In this document: piece after piece, positions 50,444 to 59,255 of the stretch
Layout of the letters: every line of letters begins with the position of its first letter
Numbering within the stretch: the first letter of the stretch is position 1
NCBI GenBank assembly: GCA_015056865.1
Contig: SVFM01000003.1
Span: 62,001 to 126,000 of the forward strand
Origin: Lachnospiraceae bacterium
Lineage (GTDB): Bacteria; Bacillota; Clostridia; Lachnospirales; Lachnospiraceae
Direction of reading: 5' to 3'
DNA: 64,000 bases
Notes under the pieces: generated by a model
Seen by the model: the letters and a program-made list of their open reading frames with translations, nothing else
Databases searched by the model: none
What the model was told of the DNA's origin: nothing
Made by a program: the position numbers and the translations under genes

Positions 50444-52969
50444 ATGAAAAAGATTTTCAAAAGAATGCATGCTTTTTTGCTGGCTGTAACGGTGCTTTTT
50501 TCTTTGGTAGCCTGCGGCAGAGAGGATGTTGAAAATCCCGATAACAGTGGCAGTTCAGTAAGTGATGGCTCCGGGCAAGGACAGCAAGAGTCTTTCACTT
50601 ATAATACTGCATTGGCTGATTTTCCTACCAATTGGAGCCCTTTTCAGAATCAGACAGCTACAGATGCAGAGATTCTGAATTATATTACAGAGGGTTTTTA
50701 TGTGTTTGATTATAACGAGACGGAAGATGGTTATCGTCTGGTGCCAGGGGCAGCAGCAGCGGAACCGGAGGATGTAACTGCAGATTATGTGGGGCGGTTT
50801 GGTATTGAAAAGGGAGAAACTGCCCGGGCTTGGAAGATTACGCTGAGAAAGGATTTGATGTGGGAAGACGGTGTTTCTATTACGGCTCAGGATTATGTGA
50901 AAAGTGCCCAACTGTTGTTGGCTCCTAAGGCGCAGAATCACAGAGCGGATTCTCTGTATTCAGGCAACCTATCCATTGTAAACGCCCAGGAGTATTTATA
51001 TCAGGGGCAGTATGCCTTTACAGATATTGTTTCCGCCAACCCTGAGCCGGAAGAGTATATTGCAATGAGCCGCATTACGGTTTCGGAGGAAGGAACCCTT
51101 ACTGTTCAGGGCAAGGATATTGCGCTGAACATCTATTCCTGCGGAAGATGGGATGAGGACAGGGGAATGGATGCGTACTATAAAGCCAACAAGGAACTTT
51201 TTGTAAAAGATGGTAAGGATCTGTATACGGAATTGTTTACCCCTTTGGCAGATGCAAAGGGATATGTGAGATTGACTGAGGAAATCCTAGAAGGGCTGAA
51301 ACATGTCATTGCAGGTTTGAAGGGCTATGAAGATGTGGAGGAATATGAGAAAAAAGAAGGCTCCTATGGGCTTGTAGAGTGGCAGGAATTTTGCTTTTTA
51401 GGGCAGAACTATCCGGAGATCAGTTTTGATCAGGTTGGAGTCACTGCTCTATCTGATACAGAACTTGTGCTGATCCTAAAAAAGCCTCTGGATGGATTCT
51501 ACCTCCTTTATGCCTTGACTGATTCCTGGCTGGTGGACCAGGACTTGTATTTAAGCTGTGCCAGTGAGGTAAACGGCGTATATACTAACAGCTATGGGAC
51601 TTCTGCGGAGACTACTATTTCTTATGGACCCTATACGTTGGAATTTTTTCAGCCTGACAAGCAGTATGTGCTGAAGAGAAATGAAAACTTTCATGGTGTG
51701 AAAGAAGGATATTATGAGACCACAACATGGCAGGTAGACTGTGTGTCGGAACCTTCCACAAGGCTGGAAATGTTTTTAAACGGTCAGTTGGACACTTATG
51801 AATTGGCGGCGGAAGATATGGAAACCTATGCCACCAGTGATCACACCTATTATACCACCAGTGATTCTACTTTTTTTGTGGCCTTGAATCCGGATATGGA
51901 TGCACTGGTTGCTGCGCAAAAAGCACTGGGAAACAATTACAATAAAACGATTCTAACAGTAAAAGAGTTTCGGCAGGCACTTTCTTTTGCATTGGATCGC
52001 AGTGCATTCGCTCTGGCAGCGCTGCCTACCTGTAATCCGGCGTTTGGTGTTTATTCTAATCTGATCGTATCCGATCCTGAAACCGGCGAAACTTATCGCT
52101 CTACCGAGAGTGCTAAGTGGGTGTTAGCCAGATTTTGGGGCGTCAGCGATGATATTGGGACGGGAAAAATGTATGAAACGGTAGATGATGCAGTTGCCAA
52201 TATTACCGGTTATAATCTGGAAATGGCCAGACAGCTCTTTCAAGAGGCTTATGAGATTGCAATAGCTGACGAACTTATGGATGAAAATGATGTGGTGGAA
52301 ATAAAGATCGGTCTGCCAAACAGCACGTCCCAGGCTTATGCCAAAGGATACGAGTTTTTGGTAAACTGTTATACCGAGGCGGTAAAAGGGACACCGCTGG
52401 AAGGAAGATTAAGTTTTTCCAAGGACGATACTCTGGGTAATGGTTTTGCAAATGCCCTGCGGTCAAACCGTGTGGATATGCTGTTTTTGGTGGGATGGAC
52501 GGGATCTGCGCTGGATCCTTATAGCTTGATGGAGGCGTATACCACATCAGATTATCAGTATAATCCTTCTTGGGATACTTCCAAGGAGATGGTAACCATC
52601 AATATAGATGGGACGGATTACACGGCTTCTGTATTGGACTGGACCTATTGTATGGGGGGAGAGGAGATTGTGATTACGGCAAAAGGCGGTGGAGCAAGAA
52701 CCTTTCGGGCCGGTGTCAATGATCATGTGGATGAAATAAGACTTCAGATCCTGACAGCTCTTGAAAATGCAGTCCTTAGCACCTATGATCTGATTCCTCT
52801 TGTGGATGATTCTACTGCCGCATTAAAGGGAATGCAGGTGCAATACTATACGGAAGAGTATATTTTTGGTGTAGGCCGGGGCGGTCTTAAATATATGACC
52901 TATCAATATAGTGATGAAGAATGGGAAGAGTTTGTTGCACAGAAGGGCGGTTCTCTCATTTATCGTTAA
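50444..52969 (+). CDS. Family-5 solute-binding lipoprotein (oligopeptide type), enlarged
   Basis: 841 residues against about 520-560 for OppA. Lipobox LVAC with Cys24. Residues about 50-200 and 380-560 carry the SBP family-5 pattern (NWSPFQNQTATDAEILNYI; EVTLRKDLMW-like KITLRKDLMWEDGVSITAQDYV; SYGPYTLEFFQPDKQYVLKRNENF; TVKEFRQALSFALDRSAFA). Extra length lies in inserts around 200-330 and 570-760. It should deliver peptides or other ligands to the OppB/OppC permeases that follow. It may bind something other than plain oligopeptides. Confidence 0.85.
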   Translation: MKKIFKRMHAFLLAVTVLFSLVACGREDVENPDNSGSSVSDGSGQGQQESFTYNTALADFPTNWSPFQNQTATDAEILNYITEGFYVFDYNETEDGYRLVPGAAAAEPEDVTADYVGRFGIEKGETARAWKITLRKDLMWEDGVSITAQDYVKSAQLLLAPKAQNHRADSLYSGNLSIVNAQEYLYQGQYAFTDIVSANPEPEEYIAMSRITVSEEGTLTVQGKDIALNIYSCGRWDEDRGMDAYYKANKELFVKDGKDLYTELFTPLADAKGYVRLTEEILEGLKHVIAGLKGYEDVEEYEKKEGSYGLVEWQEFCFLGQNYPEISFDQVGVTALSDTELVLILKKPLDGFYLLYALTDSWLVDQDLYLSCASEVNGVYTNSYGTSAETTISYGPYTLEFFQPDKQYVLKRNENFHGVKEGYYETTTWQVDCVSEPSTRLEMFLNGQLDTYELAAEDMETYATSDHTYYTTSDSTFFVALNPDMDALVAAQKALGNNYNKTILTVKEFRQALSFALDRSAFALAALPTCNPAFGVYSNLIVSDPETGETYRSTESAKWVLARFWGVSDDIGTGKMYETVDDAVANITGYNLEMARQLFQEAYEIAIADELMDENDVVEIKIGLPNSTSQAYAKGYEFLVNCYTEAVKGTPLEGRLSFSKDDTLGNGFANALRSNRVDMLFLVGWTGSALDPYSLMEAYTTSDYQYNPSWDTSKEMVTINIDGTDYTASVLDWTYCMGGEEIVITAKGGGARTFRAGVNDHVDEIRLQILTALENAVLSTYDLIPLVDDSTAALKGMQVQYYTEEYIFGVGRGGLKYMTYQYSDEEWEEFVAQKGGSLIYR

Positions 52970-52998
52970 TCATCACAGGCAGCGGGCGGAGGTGTTTT

Positions 52999-53949
52999 AT
53001 GATCAGATATGTGCTAAGGCGTATAGTACTAATGTTTTTTGTGCTTTTTGTGATTCTCACCATATGCTTTGTTTTGGTCAAGCTTCTGCCCGTGGTAGAT
53101 GCACAGCAATTCGGTAAAGACATGAATCTTATCTTGCAGAGAAGAGAAGCCCTAGGGTATAACAAACCGATTCTGGTACAATACGGGATTTTTTTAAAAA
53201 AGAGCGTATTTGGCGGAGACTGGGGAATCAGCGAGGCACTTTACAGAGGCCAGGATGTTTGGACCATATTCGTGTCAAAGATTCCGGCCACCCTGCTGGT
53301 GAATCTATATTCCATGCTTTTTAGTGTTCCGCTGGGGCTTATTTTAGGTATTTATGCAGCTTTGAAGAAAAATAAATGGCAGGACTATACCATATCCACC
53401 GTGGTCATGGTGTTCATCTCTGTTCCCAGCTATGTGTATGCGCTTTTGGTTCAGTATGTGCTTTGTTTTCAGCTAAAGCTGTTTCCTTTGCAGATGAAGA
53501 GTGGGACAGACTGGTTTTCCTGGGAAATGTTTTTGTCTGTTATCCCACCCTGCTTATCATTGGGTTTTTCCAGTGTGGCCAGTCTGGCTCGTTATACCCG
53601 GGCAGAACTGGCAGAAGTGCTGACCAGTGATTTTATGCTGTTGGCCAAGGCCAAAGGGTTGACCAGGACCCAGGCCACAATGCGTCATGCGCTGCGTAAT
53701 TCCATGGTGCCTGTATTTCCTATTATCTTGGGCAATTTTGTGGGTATTTTATCGGGTTCACTGATCATTGAAAAAATTTTTGGTATTCCGGGAGTTGGGC
53801 AGTTATATGTCAATTCTATTACGGCTTTGGACTATAACTTCTTTATGCTGCTGTCTGCATTTTATACTTTAGTAGGGCTGGTCAGCGGCATCGTAGTAGA
53901 CATCAGCTATGGTTTGATTGATCCCAGGATCAGAATGGGGGAGCGCTAG
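52999..53949 (+). CDS. Oligopeptide-type ABC transporter permease, OppB family
   Basis: 316 residues from ATG 52999, six membrane helices. The Opp/Dpp permease signature is KGLTRTQATMRHALRNSMVPV near residue 220, ahead of GSLIIEKIFGIPGVGQLYVNSI. The longer frame to 52921 overlaps the lipoprotein gene without a ribosome site; GGAGG at 52987 fixes the start. This is the normally sized subunit of the transporter. It is 2 bases from the next permease. Confidence 0.93.
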   Translation: MIRYVLRRIVLMFFVLFVILTICFVLVKLLPVVDAQQFGKDMNLILQRREALGYNKPILVQYGIFLKKSVFGGDWGISEALYRGQDVWTIFVSKIPATLLVNLYSMLFSVPLGLILGIYAALKKNKWQDYTISTVVMVFISVPSYVYALLVQYVLCFQLKLFPLQMKSGTDWFSWEMFLSVIPPCLSLGFSSVASLARYTRAELAEVLTSDFMLLAKAKGLTRTQATMRHALRNSMVPVFPIILGNFVGILSGSLIIEKIFGIPGVGQLYVNSITALDYNFFMLLSAFYTLVGLVSGIVVDISYGLIDPRIRMGER

Positions 53950-53951
53950 TT

Positions 53952-55454
53952 ATGGAGGAAAAGATACCGAAAGAAAAATTTGAGTTTTATATTCGTGAGG
54001 AAAAGATTCAGGATAAAGAATTTGATACAAAGCCTGTGGGATATTTTCAAGATGCCATGATCCGATTTTGTCGGAATAAAAGTTCTGTGACAGCAGCTGT
54101 GATTATCATTTTTTTAGTTCTTTTTGCAATTTTCGTGCCTATCTTCTGTGACAATCGTTATACAAAAAATCCTACAGATACCACGTATCTGCAATATGGC
54201 AAGCTGCTTCCCAAGTGTAAGTGGTTTGCCTGGGCAGGGTGGGATGGTTGCTCAGATGAGACATTGAGTGCGTCGGATTATTATGCCAGACTTGCCATAG
54301 GAGTTGAGACAGGAAAAAATCCCATCGTCAAGGTTTATAGCACGGACCAAAGCACGTATTACGATGTGAGGACGGATTCCTATGTAAAGAATGGCATGAT
54401 TTATCTGACGCTTACAGAAACTGAATATAAAGCGATTCAGGACTGGCAAAATGAGACAGGGGTACAGGTAATTTATCCGGCGGTGGATGCTGTCGGATTG
54501 GGTTTGGAGGCTCTGAAGAATAATGCCAACATCTGGTATGAATGTAATCGGAAGGGTGCTCCGGTGTTAGATCGGGATGGAAATTATGTTCCCATCTACA
54601 AGGTGACTGGTAATGACGGAGGATATGACAGTCTGAGGATTCCGGGGGATGACGGATATTATCGTTATGCCCAGATTACAGGAAGTTCAGGGGCGGTATC
54701 TTATAGAGTCAGAGTGTTTACTTACACATATTTTCAATATAAATATGGGTTTGAACCTTCTTTCTTGTTTGGTACAAATGCTTTTGGCCAGGATATCATT
54801 ACAAGACTTGCGCGGGCGGCCCGGTTCAGCTTTTTGTTGGCAGTTGGGATATCTGCCATCAATTTGTTGATTGGTGCAGTTTACGGCGCCATAGAAGGGT
54901 ATTACGGAGGAAAGACAGATCTTATCATGGAGCGGATATCTGATATTTTAAGCGGCGTTCCATTCATTGTGGTGACCTCCTTGTTTCAGTTGCATTTGTC
55001 TCAAAGAGTTGGTGTGGTACATTCGCTTTTGTTTGCCTTTGTCTTGACAGGGTGGATCGGCATGGCAAGTTCTACTCGCATGCAGTTTTATCGGTTTAAG
55101 AATCAAGAGTATATTTTGGCTGCAAGAACTTTGGGAGCCGGGGATAGAAGGCTGATGTTCCGTCATATCTTTCCCAATGCGCTGGGGACATTGATCACTA
55201 CTGCGGTGCTCATCATTCCCAATGTGGTATATTCCGAGTCCAATCTTACCTATCTGGGCATTGTGAATCTGGATTCGGCTACCATGTCCTCTATAGGCAG
55301 CATGCTTTCTGCCGGACAACCCTTACTTTCCACTTATCCCCATATTATTTTGTTTCCGGCAATTTATATCTCACTGATGATGATCTCCTTTAACCTGTTT
55401 GGCAACGGACTTAGGGATGCTTTTAATCCATCACTCAGAGGAACGGAGAATTAG
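53952..55454 (+). CDS. Oligopeptide-type ABC transporter permease, OppC family, with large extracellular insert
   Basis: 500 residues against about 300 for OppC. Helix 1 is at about 46-66 (SVTAAVIIIFLVLFAIFVPIF). The next 200 residues (about 67-272) are hydrophilic, likely extracellular, and are absent from standard OppC. The family core resumes at FLFGTNAFGQDIITRLARAAR and continues through AARTLGAGDRRLMFRHIFPNA (EAA loop, near 390). The insert has many aromatic residues and could be a docking domain for the enlarged binding protein. Confidence 0.9.
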   Translation: MEEKIPKEKFEFYIREEKIQDKEFDTKPVGYFQDAMIRFCRNKSSVTAAVIIIFLVLFAIFVPIFCDNRYTKNPTDTTYLQYGKLLPKCKWFAWAGWDGCSDETLSASDYYARLAIGVETGKNPIVKVYSTDQSTYYDVRTDSYVKNGMIYLTLTETEYKAIQDWQNETGVQVIYPAVDAVGLGLEALKNNANIWYECNRKGAPVLDRDGNYVPIYKVTGNDGGYDSLRIPGDDGYYRYAQITGSSGAVSYRVRVFTYTYFQYKYGFEPSFLFGTNAFGQDIITRLARAARFSFLLAVGISAINLLIGAVYGAIEGYYGGKTDLIMERISDILSGVPFIVVTSLFQLHLSQRVGVVHSLLFAFVLTGWIGMASSTRMQFYRFKNQEYILAARTLGAGDRRLMFRHIFPNALGTLITTAVLIIPNVVYSESNLTYLGIVNLDSATMSSIGSMLSAGQPLLSTYPHIILFPAIYISLMMISFNLFGNGLRDAFNPSLRGTEN

Positions 55455-55457
55455 ATT

Positions 55458-57494
55458 ATGAGAAAGAAATTATCGGTAGAAAATCTGGTCGTTTCCTTTC
55501 GCACACATGGCGGGAAAGTACAGGCTGTCAGGAATATCAGTTTTCACTTAAATCAAGGAGAAACCCTTGCCCTCGTGGGAGAATCCGGATCCGGAAAATC
55601 TGTAACTTCCAAGGCGATCCTGGGCATTTTGGCAGGAAATTCCGTGGTGGAAGGAGGATCCATCCTATATGATGGCATGGATTTGTTGCGCATATCGGAG
55701 GAGGAATTTTATTCCGTACGGGGAGATAAGATTGCCATGATCTTTCAGGATCCCATGTCCAGCCTGAATCCTATCATGCGTATCGGCAAACAATTGACAG
55801 AGGCCATGCTGCTAAAAGGAAGGATCCGACAAAAATCCTGTAGAAAGGCGTTCAATAGTACACTTTCTCTACTTTCCAAAACCATGGTCAGAGCCATTGC
55901 AAAAGGCGATGTGGTGAAGGCTGCAAAGATAAAAAAACAATGCAAAGATTTTGACAAATCTCAGTTCAAACATATTGCCCTTAAGCAGGCTTACAGTGAG
56001 GCCAGGGAATCGTCCGCCCAGGCTGTGGAAGAGATCGGAGAGATGCTCTTTCATATTGAAAAAGAGGTTTTTACGGACCAACGGTACTTTCTGGGAGAGA
56101 TCCAGCGCCTGGCATCCGGGGCGATCAATGACTATGTGGTAGGTGGGGAAGATAAGGCCAGGCTGCAGTCACTTTTAAAGGAGCTTCAAAAAGTTTCCGG
56201 GAAAGAGATCCGCAGGAAGGAGTATCCCCAGACCAGTCGTTTATTGAAGGAAATTTCGGTTATTTTGGAGCAGGGCCTTGCTGGAGACGAACCGGATTTT
56301 TTCAGTATGGGGTATTACATGGTGTTTGCCGGAAAATCTTTGCCTCGATTGGATGTCTTACAGTTAAACCAGTATATGAAAAACTACATGGATGAAAATT
56401 TTATGGATGACTTTCAAAGTTACATTGCAGATACGCTGGAATTTAGTGCCAAGGAGCATGTGGTTTTGAAGGCGCGGGCAGTGGAGGTATTGGAGCAGCA
56501 GAGGGAGATGTTTGGCTCTGAAGGTTTTAGGAAGGGGAAATATAGGAAGGCCACGAGAGAGGTAGTGAGAGCTGTGGAGGCGTCTATTGATAAATTGGAG
56601 ATCAGAAAGGATACTCTGGCTTATACTTTTGGAAGACGCTTAAGGGCCGCTTTGTCCGGTTGTGATAACAATTCAGATTCCAGGACTTTTTGCAAAGAAG
56701 CTGTCATGGTAATCGACCAAATGATCCAGCATTATAAGAAACAATTAAATTCCCCAAAAGCCAGAGACTATGAGGCAGAGACGGAGGAAGTGATTGCTTT
56801 TTTCAAGGAAAAGGCCTCCGGTGCAGTGCAAAAGATAACCGGTAGTGGAGCCAAATACAAGGCATTGAAGCTCATGGAAGAGGTGGGGATTTCTGATGCC
56901 AGAAAGCGTTTTCGCCAATACCCGTTTGAGTTTTCCGGTGGTATGAGGCAACGTATCGTGATCGCCATTGCACTGGCAGCAGACCCGGACATTCTGATCT
57001 GTGATGAGCCTACCACAGCTTTGGATGTGACAATTCAGGCACAGATTCTGGAACTGATCAACAAGCTGAAGGAGAACAGACATCTTTCTATTTTATTTAT
57101 TACTCATGATCTTGGTGTGGTTGCCTACATGGCGGATCGTATTGCAGTGATGTATGCAGGTAAAATTGTAGAGATCGGTACCTGTGAAGAGATTTTCTAT
57201 GCACCGGCCCATCCCTATACCTGGGCCCTGCTTTCGGCTATGCCGGATGTGGAGAGCAAAGAAAGACTGGAGGCCATTCCGGGGACGCCCCCCAATATGC
57301 TGCATCCGCCGGTAGGAGATGCTTTTGCAGAGCGCAATCAGTATGCTTTGAAGATAGATTTTGAAAAAGAACCTCCCATGTTTGAGATTAGTAAGACGCA
57401 CCGCGCAGCAACTTGGCTTTTGCATCCGGATGCTCCGAAAGTAGAGCCTCCTGAGAGCATTGTAAGGCGTACTGCCAGAAGGAAGGAGGGGTAA
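55458..57494 (+). CDS. Oligopeptide-type ABC ATPase, OppD family, with about 335-residue helical insert
   Basis: 678 residues against about 330 for OppD. Walker A GESGSGKS is at 41-48 and the Q-loop Gln at 97 (IFQDPMSSLNPIM). The ABC signature SGGMRQR does not come until residue 493, so roughly 125-460 is an insertion in the helical subdomain. The insert looks mainly alpha-helical (many K, E, A, L runs; KAAKIKKQCKDFDKSQF). Walker B ICDEPTTALD and the OppD/F C-terminal extension (PYTWALLSAMPDVE) are intact. Proteins with the same architecture may exist in relatives. The role of the insert is unknown. Confidence 0.9.
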   Translation: MRKKLSVENLVVSFRTHGGKVQAVRNISFHLNQGETLALVGESGSGKSVTSKAILGILAGNSVVEGGSILYDGMDLLRISEEEFYSVRGDKIAMIFQDPMSSLNPIMRIGKQLTEAMLLKGRIRQKSCRKAFNSTLSLLSKTMVRAIAKGDVVKAAKIKKQCKDFDKSQFKHIALKQAYSEARESSAQAVEEIGEMLFHIEKEVFTDQRYFLGEIQRLASGAINDYVVGGEDKARLQSLLKELQKVSGKEIRRKEYPQTSRLLKEISVILEQGLAGDEPDFFSMGYYMVFAGKSLPRLDVLQLNQYMKNYMDENFMDDFQSYIADTLEFSAKEHVVLKARAVEVLEQQREMFGSEGFRKGKYRKATREVVRAVEASIDKLEIRKDTLAYTFGRRLRAALSGCDNNSDSRTFCKEAVMVIDQMIQHYKKQLNSPKARDYEAETEEVIAFFKEKASGAVQKITGSGAKYKALKLMEEVGISDARKRFRQYPFEFSGGMRQRIVIAIALAADPDILICDEPTTALDVTIQAQILELINKLKENRHLSILFITHDLGVVAYMADRIAVMYAGKIVEIGTCEEIFYAPAHPYTWALLSAMPDVESKERLEAIPGTPPNMLHPPVGDAFAERNQYALKIDFEKEPPMFEISKTHRAATWLLHPDAPKVEPPESIVRRTARRKEG

Positions 57495-57497
57495 CAG

Positions 57498-58418
57498 ATG
57501 ACTGAGAGAGAAGAGCCTTTGCTGCGGGTGGAGCATCTTTGTCAGTATTTTAAAGATATTAAGGCTGTGGATGATGTGAGTTTTGAAATCAAAAAAGGAG
57601 AGGTGTTCGGGTTGGTGGGAGAATCCGGATGCGGCAAGACTACCACAGGGCGCTCCATCATCGGTCTCCATAAGATTACTTCAGGAACCATTTATTTTGA
57701 TGGAAAAGCAATTGCAGCCGGGTCAGACCGTAGAAGGAAGAAAACCAATGGGGACATCCAGATGATTTTTCAGGATCCGATTGCATCCCTGGATCCAAGG
57801 ATGACCGTGGGACAGATCATTGCAGAGGGACTATTGATCCGTGGGGAAAGAGATAAAAAAGAAATACACCGGAAGGTGTATGAGGTAATGGAGATGGTAG
57901 GATTGGTCAGGCAACATGTGGACAGATACCCTCACGAGTTCTCGGGAGGACAGAGACAACGGATCGGCGTGGCCAGGGCTGTTATTATGCAACCCAAATT
58001 GATCATTGCAGATGAACCGGTCAGTGCGTTGGATGTGTCTGTACAAGCTCAGGTTATTAATTTATTGGATGACCTGAGAAGGAAAATGGGGCTGACAATA
58101 CTGTTTGTAGCTCACGATCTGGCTGTTGTAAAATACTTTTGTGACAGGATTGGCGTGATGTATTATGGCAAACTGGTAGAACTGGCTTCTTCGGATGAGT
58201 TGTTTGAGCATCCTTTACATCCGTATACAAAATCTCTTTTGTCAGCCATTCCCATGCCGGATCCGGATCGTGAAAAACAGCGGAAAAGAAGGGTATACGT
58301 TCCTCTAATGGAGCATGATTATCATGAGGATATGCCCTTGTATCGAGAAGTGTATCCAGAACATTTTGTGTACTGTAATCAGGCCGAATATGAAAGCTAT
58401 CAGACCTCTTTATTGTAA
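57498..58418 (+). CDS. Oligopeptide-type ABC ATPase, OppF family
   Basis: 306 residues, normal size. Walker A GESGCGKTTTGRS near residue 44, signature SGGQRQRIGVARA near 148, Walker B IADEPVSALD near 175, and the Opp/Dpp C-terminal tail (HPLHPYTKSLLSAIPMPDPD). It would dimerise with the enlarged OppD to power uptake. It is the last gene of the transporter and 3 bases downstream of oppD; a DUF3899-type gene follows. Confidence 0.93.
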   Translation: MTEREEPLLRVEHLCQYFKDIKAVDDVSFEIKKGEVFGLVGESGCGKTTTGRSIIGLHKITSGTIYFDGKAIAAGSDRRRKKTNGDIQMIFQDPIASLDPRMTVGQIIAEGLLIRGERDKKEIHRKVYEVMEMVGLVRQHVDRYPHEFSGGQRQRIGVARAVIMQPKLIIADEPVSALDVSVQAQVINLLDDLRRKMGLTILFVAHDLAVVKYFCDRIGVMYYGKLVELASSDELFEHPLHPYTKSLLSAIPMPDPDREKQRKRRVYVPLMEHDYHEDMPLYREVYPEHFVYCNQAEYESYQTSLL

Positions 58419-58440
58419 AGAGGACAGGAAGGAATGTTAC

Positions 58441-58842
58441 ATGAAACATAAAAAGTGTATTTTTCAAATGGGGGTAGGACTGTTTTTGACAACCGCTGTG
58501 ACCCTCAGCAGAAGAGTGTGGGAGGCACGTGGGACGGCGGAGATATTGTTAGCCATAAGTGATGGACTTTGTGTGACAGCGTTGCTTTATATCAGTGTGG
58601 GGTGTTTGCGGTGGATTTCCACTACAGGAATGTTTGACATTTTTGGTTATGCAGTGCGCATGGGTGTTAATATGCTGTTGCCCGGGAGGATCCGGGAATA
58701 TTCGGGGAATTTTTATGAGTATAAGTTAGCACAGGCAGGCAAACGTCCGGGAAGATTGTCCGGAAGATCTTTGATACTGGATGGATCCATTTTTATGGTT
58801 TTGGCAATCATAGTCACTTCCGCATGGTATGCAGTGGCATAA
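58441..58842 (+). CDS. Small DUF3899-like membrane protein
   Basis: 133 residues from ATG 58441. Two hydrophobic segments near the N-terminus (about 10-28 and 36-58) and one at the C-terminus (about 115-132), with a GMFDIFGYAVRMG turn between, which resembles DUF3899 proteins. The longer frame from 58315 lies inside oppF and is rejected. AGGAAGG upstream fits the start. Function is unknown; it is probably read from the oppF end since only 22 bases separate them. Confidence 0.65.
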   Translation: MKHKKCIFQMGVGLFLTTAVTLSRRVWEARGTAEILLAISDGLCVTALLYISVGCLRWISTTGMFDIFGYAVRMGVNMLLPGRIREYSGNFYEYKLAQAGKRPGRLSGRSLILDGSIFMVLAIIVTSAWYAVA

Positions 58843-58940
58843 ATCGCAAATATAGAAAAAAAGTATTGAATTTTTCAATACACTGTGATAAAATGTACAA
58901 AGTATTCGCTAATGAAAATACTCTGGAAGGAGCCATATAG

Positions 58941-59174
58941 ATGTTAAGGATTATTTTGACTATCATTTTTATCATTGTGTGTATAGCGTTGGTAGCATTG
59001 GTGCTCATGCAGGAAGGGAAGTCCGCAGGACTTAGTGCACTCAGTGGTGCGGCAGAGACCTATTGGGGAAAGAACAAGGGTCGTTCACTGGAGGGATTGG
59101 TTGTAAAACTTACCAGGATTTTTGCTGTATTGTTTATCCTACTTGCGGTGATACTGAACCTGAACATACTTTAA
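58941..59174 (+). CDS. secG: Protein-export membrane protein SecG
   Basis: 77 residues, two membrane helices (about 1-22 and 55-76) with the loop QEGKSAGLSALSGAAETYWGKNKG typical of SecG. It supports SecYEG translocation. It is followed by its own terminator and then rnr and smpB, the standard Firmicute order. AGGAG precedes ATG 58941. Confidence 0.93.
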   Translation: MLRIILTIIFIIVCIALVALVLMQEGKSAGLSALSGAAETYWGKNKGRSLEGLVVKLTRIFAVLFILLAVILNLNIL

Positions 59175-59189
59175 TACAAAGGATGCAGG

Positions 59190-59216
59190 GAGCACTCTCT
59201 CAGAGAGTGCTCTTTT
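59190..59216 (+). terminator. Terminator of secG
   Basis: GAGCACTCT (59190-59198) pairs with AGAGTGCTC (59204-59212) around a 5-base loop, then TTTT. Confidence 0.85.
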
Positions 59217-59255
59217 GATAATTATCCAAAAGTGTTCAGGGAGATTTATTGAATC

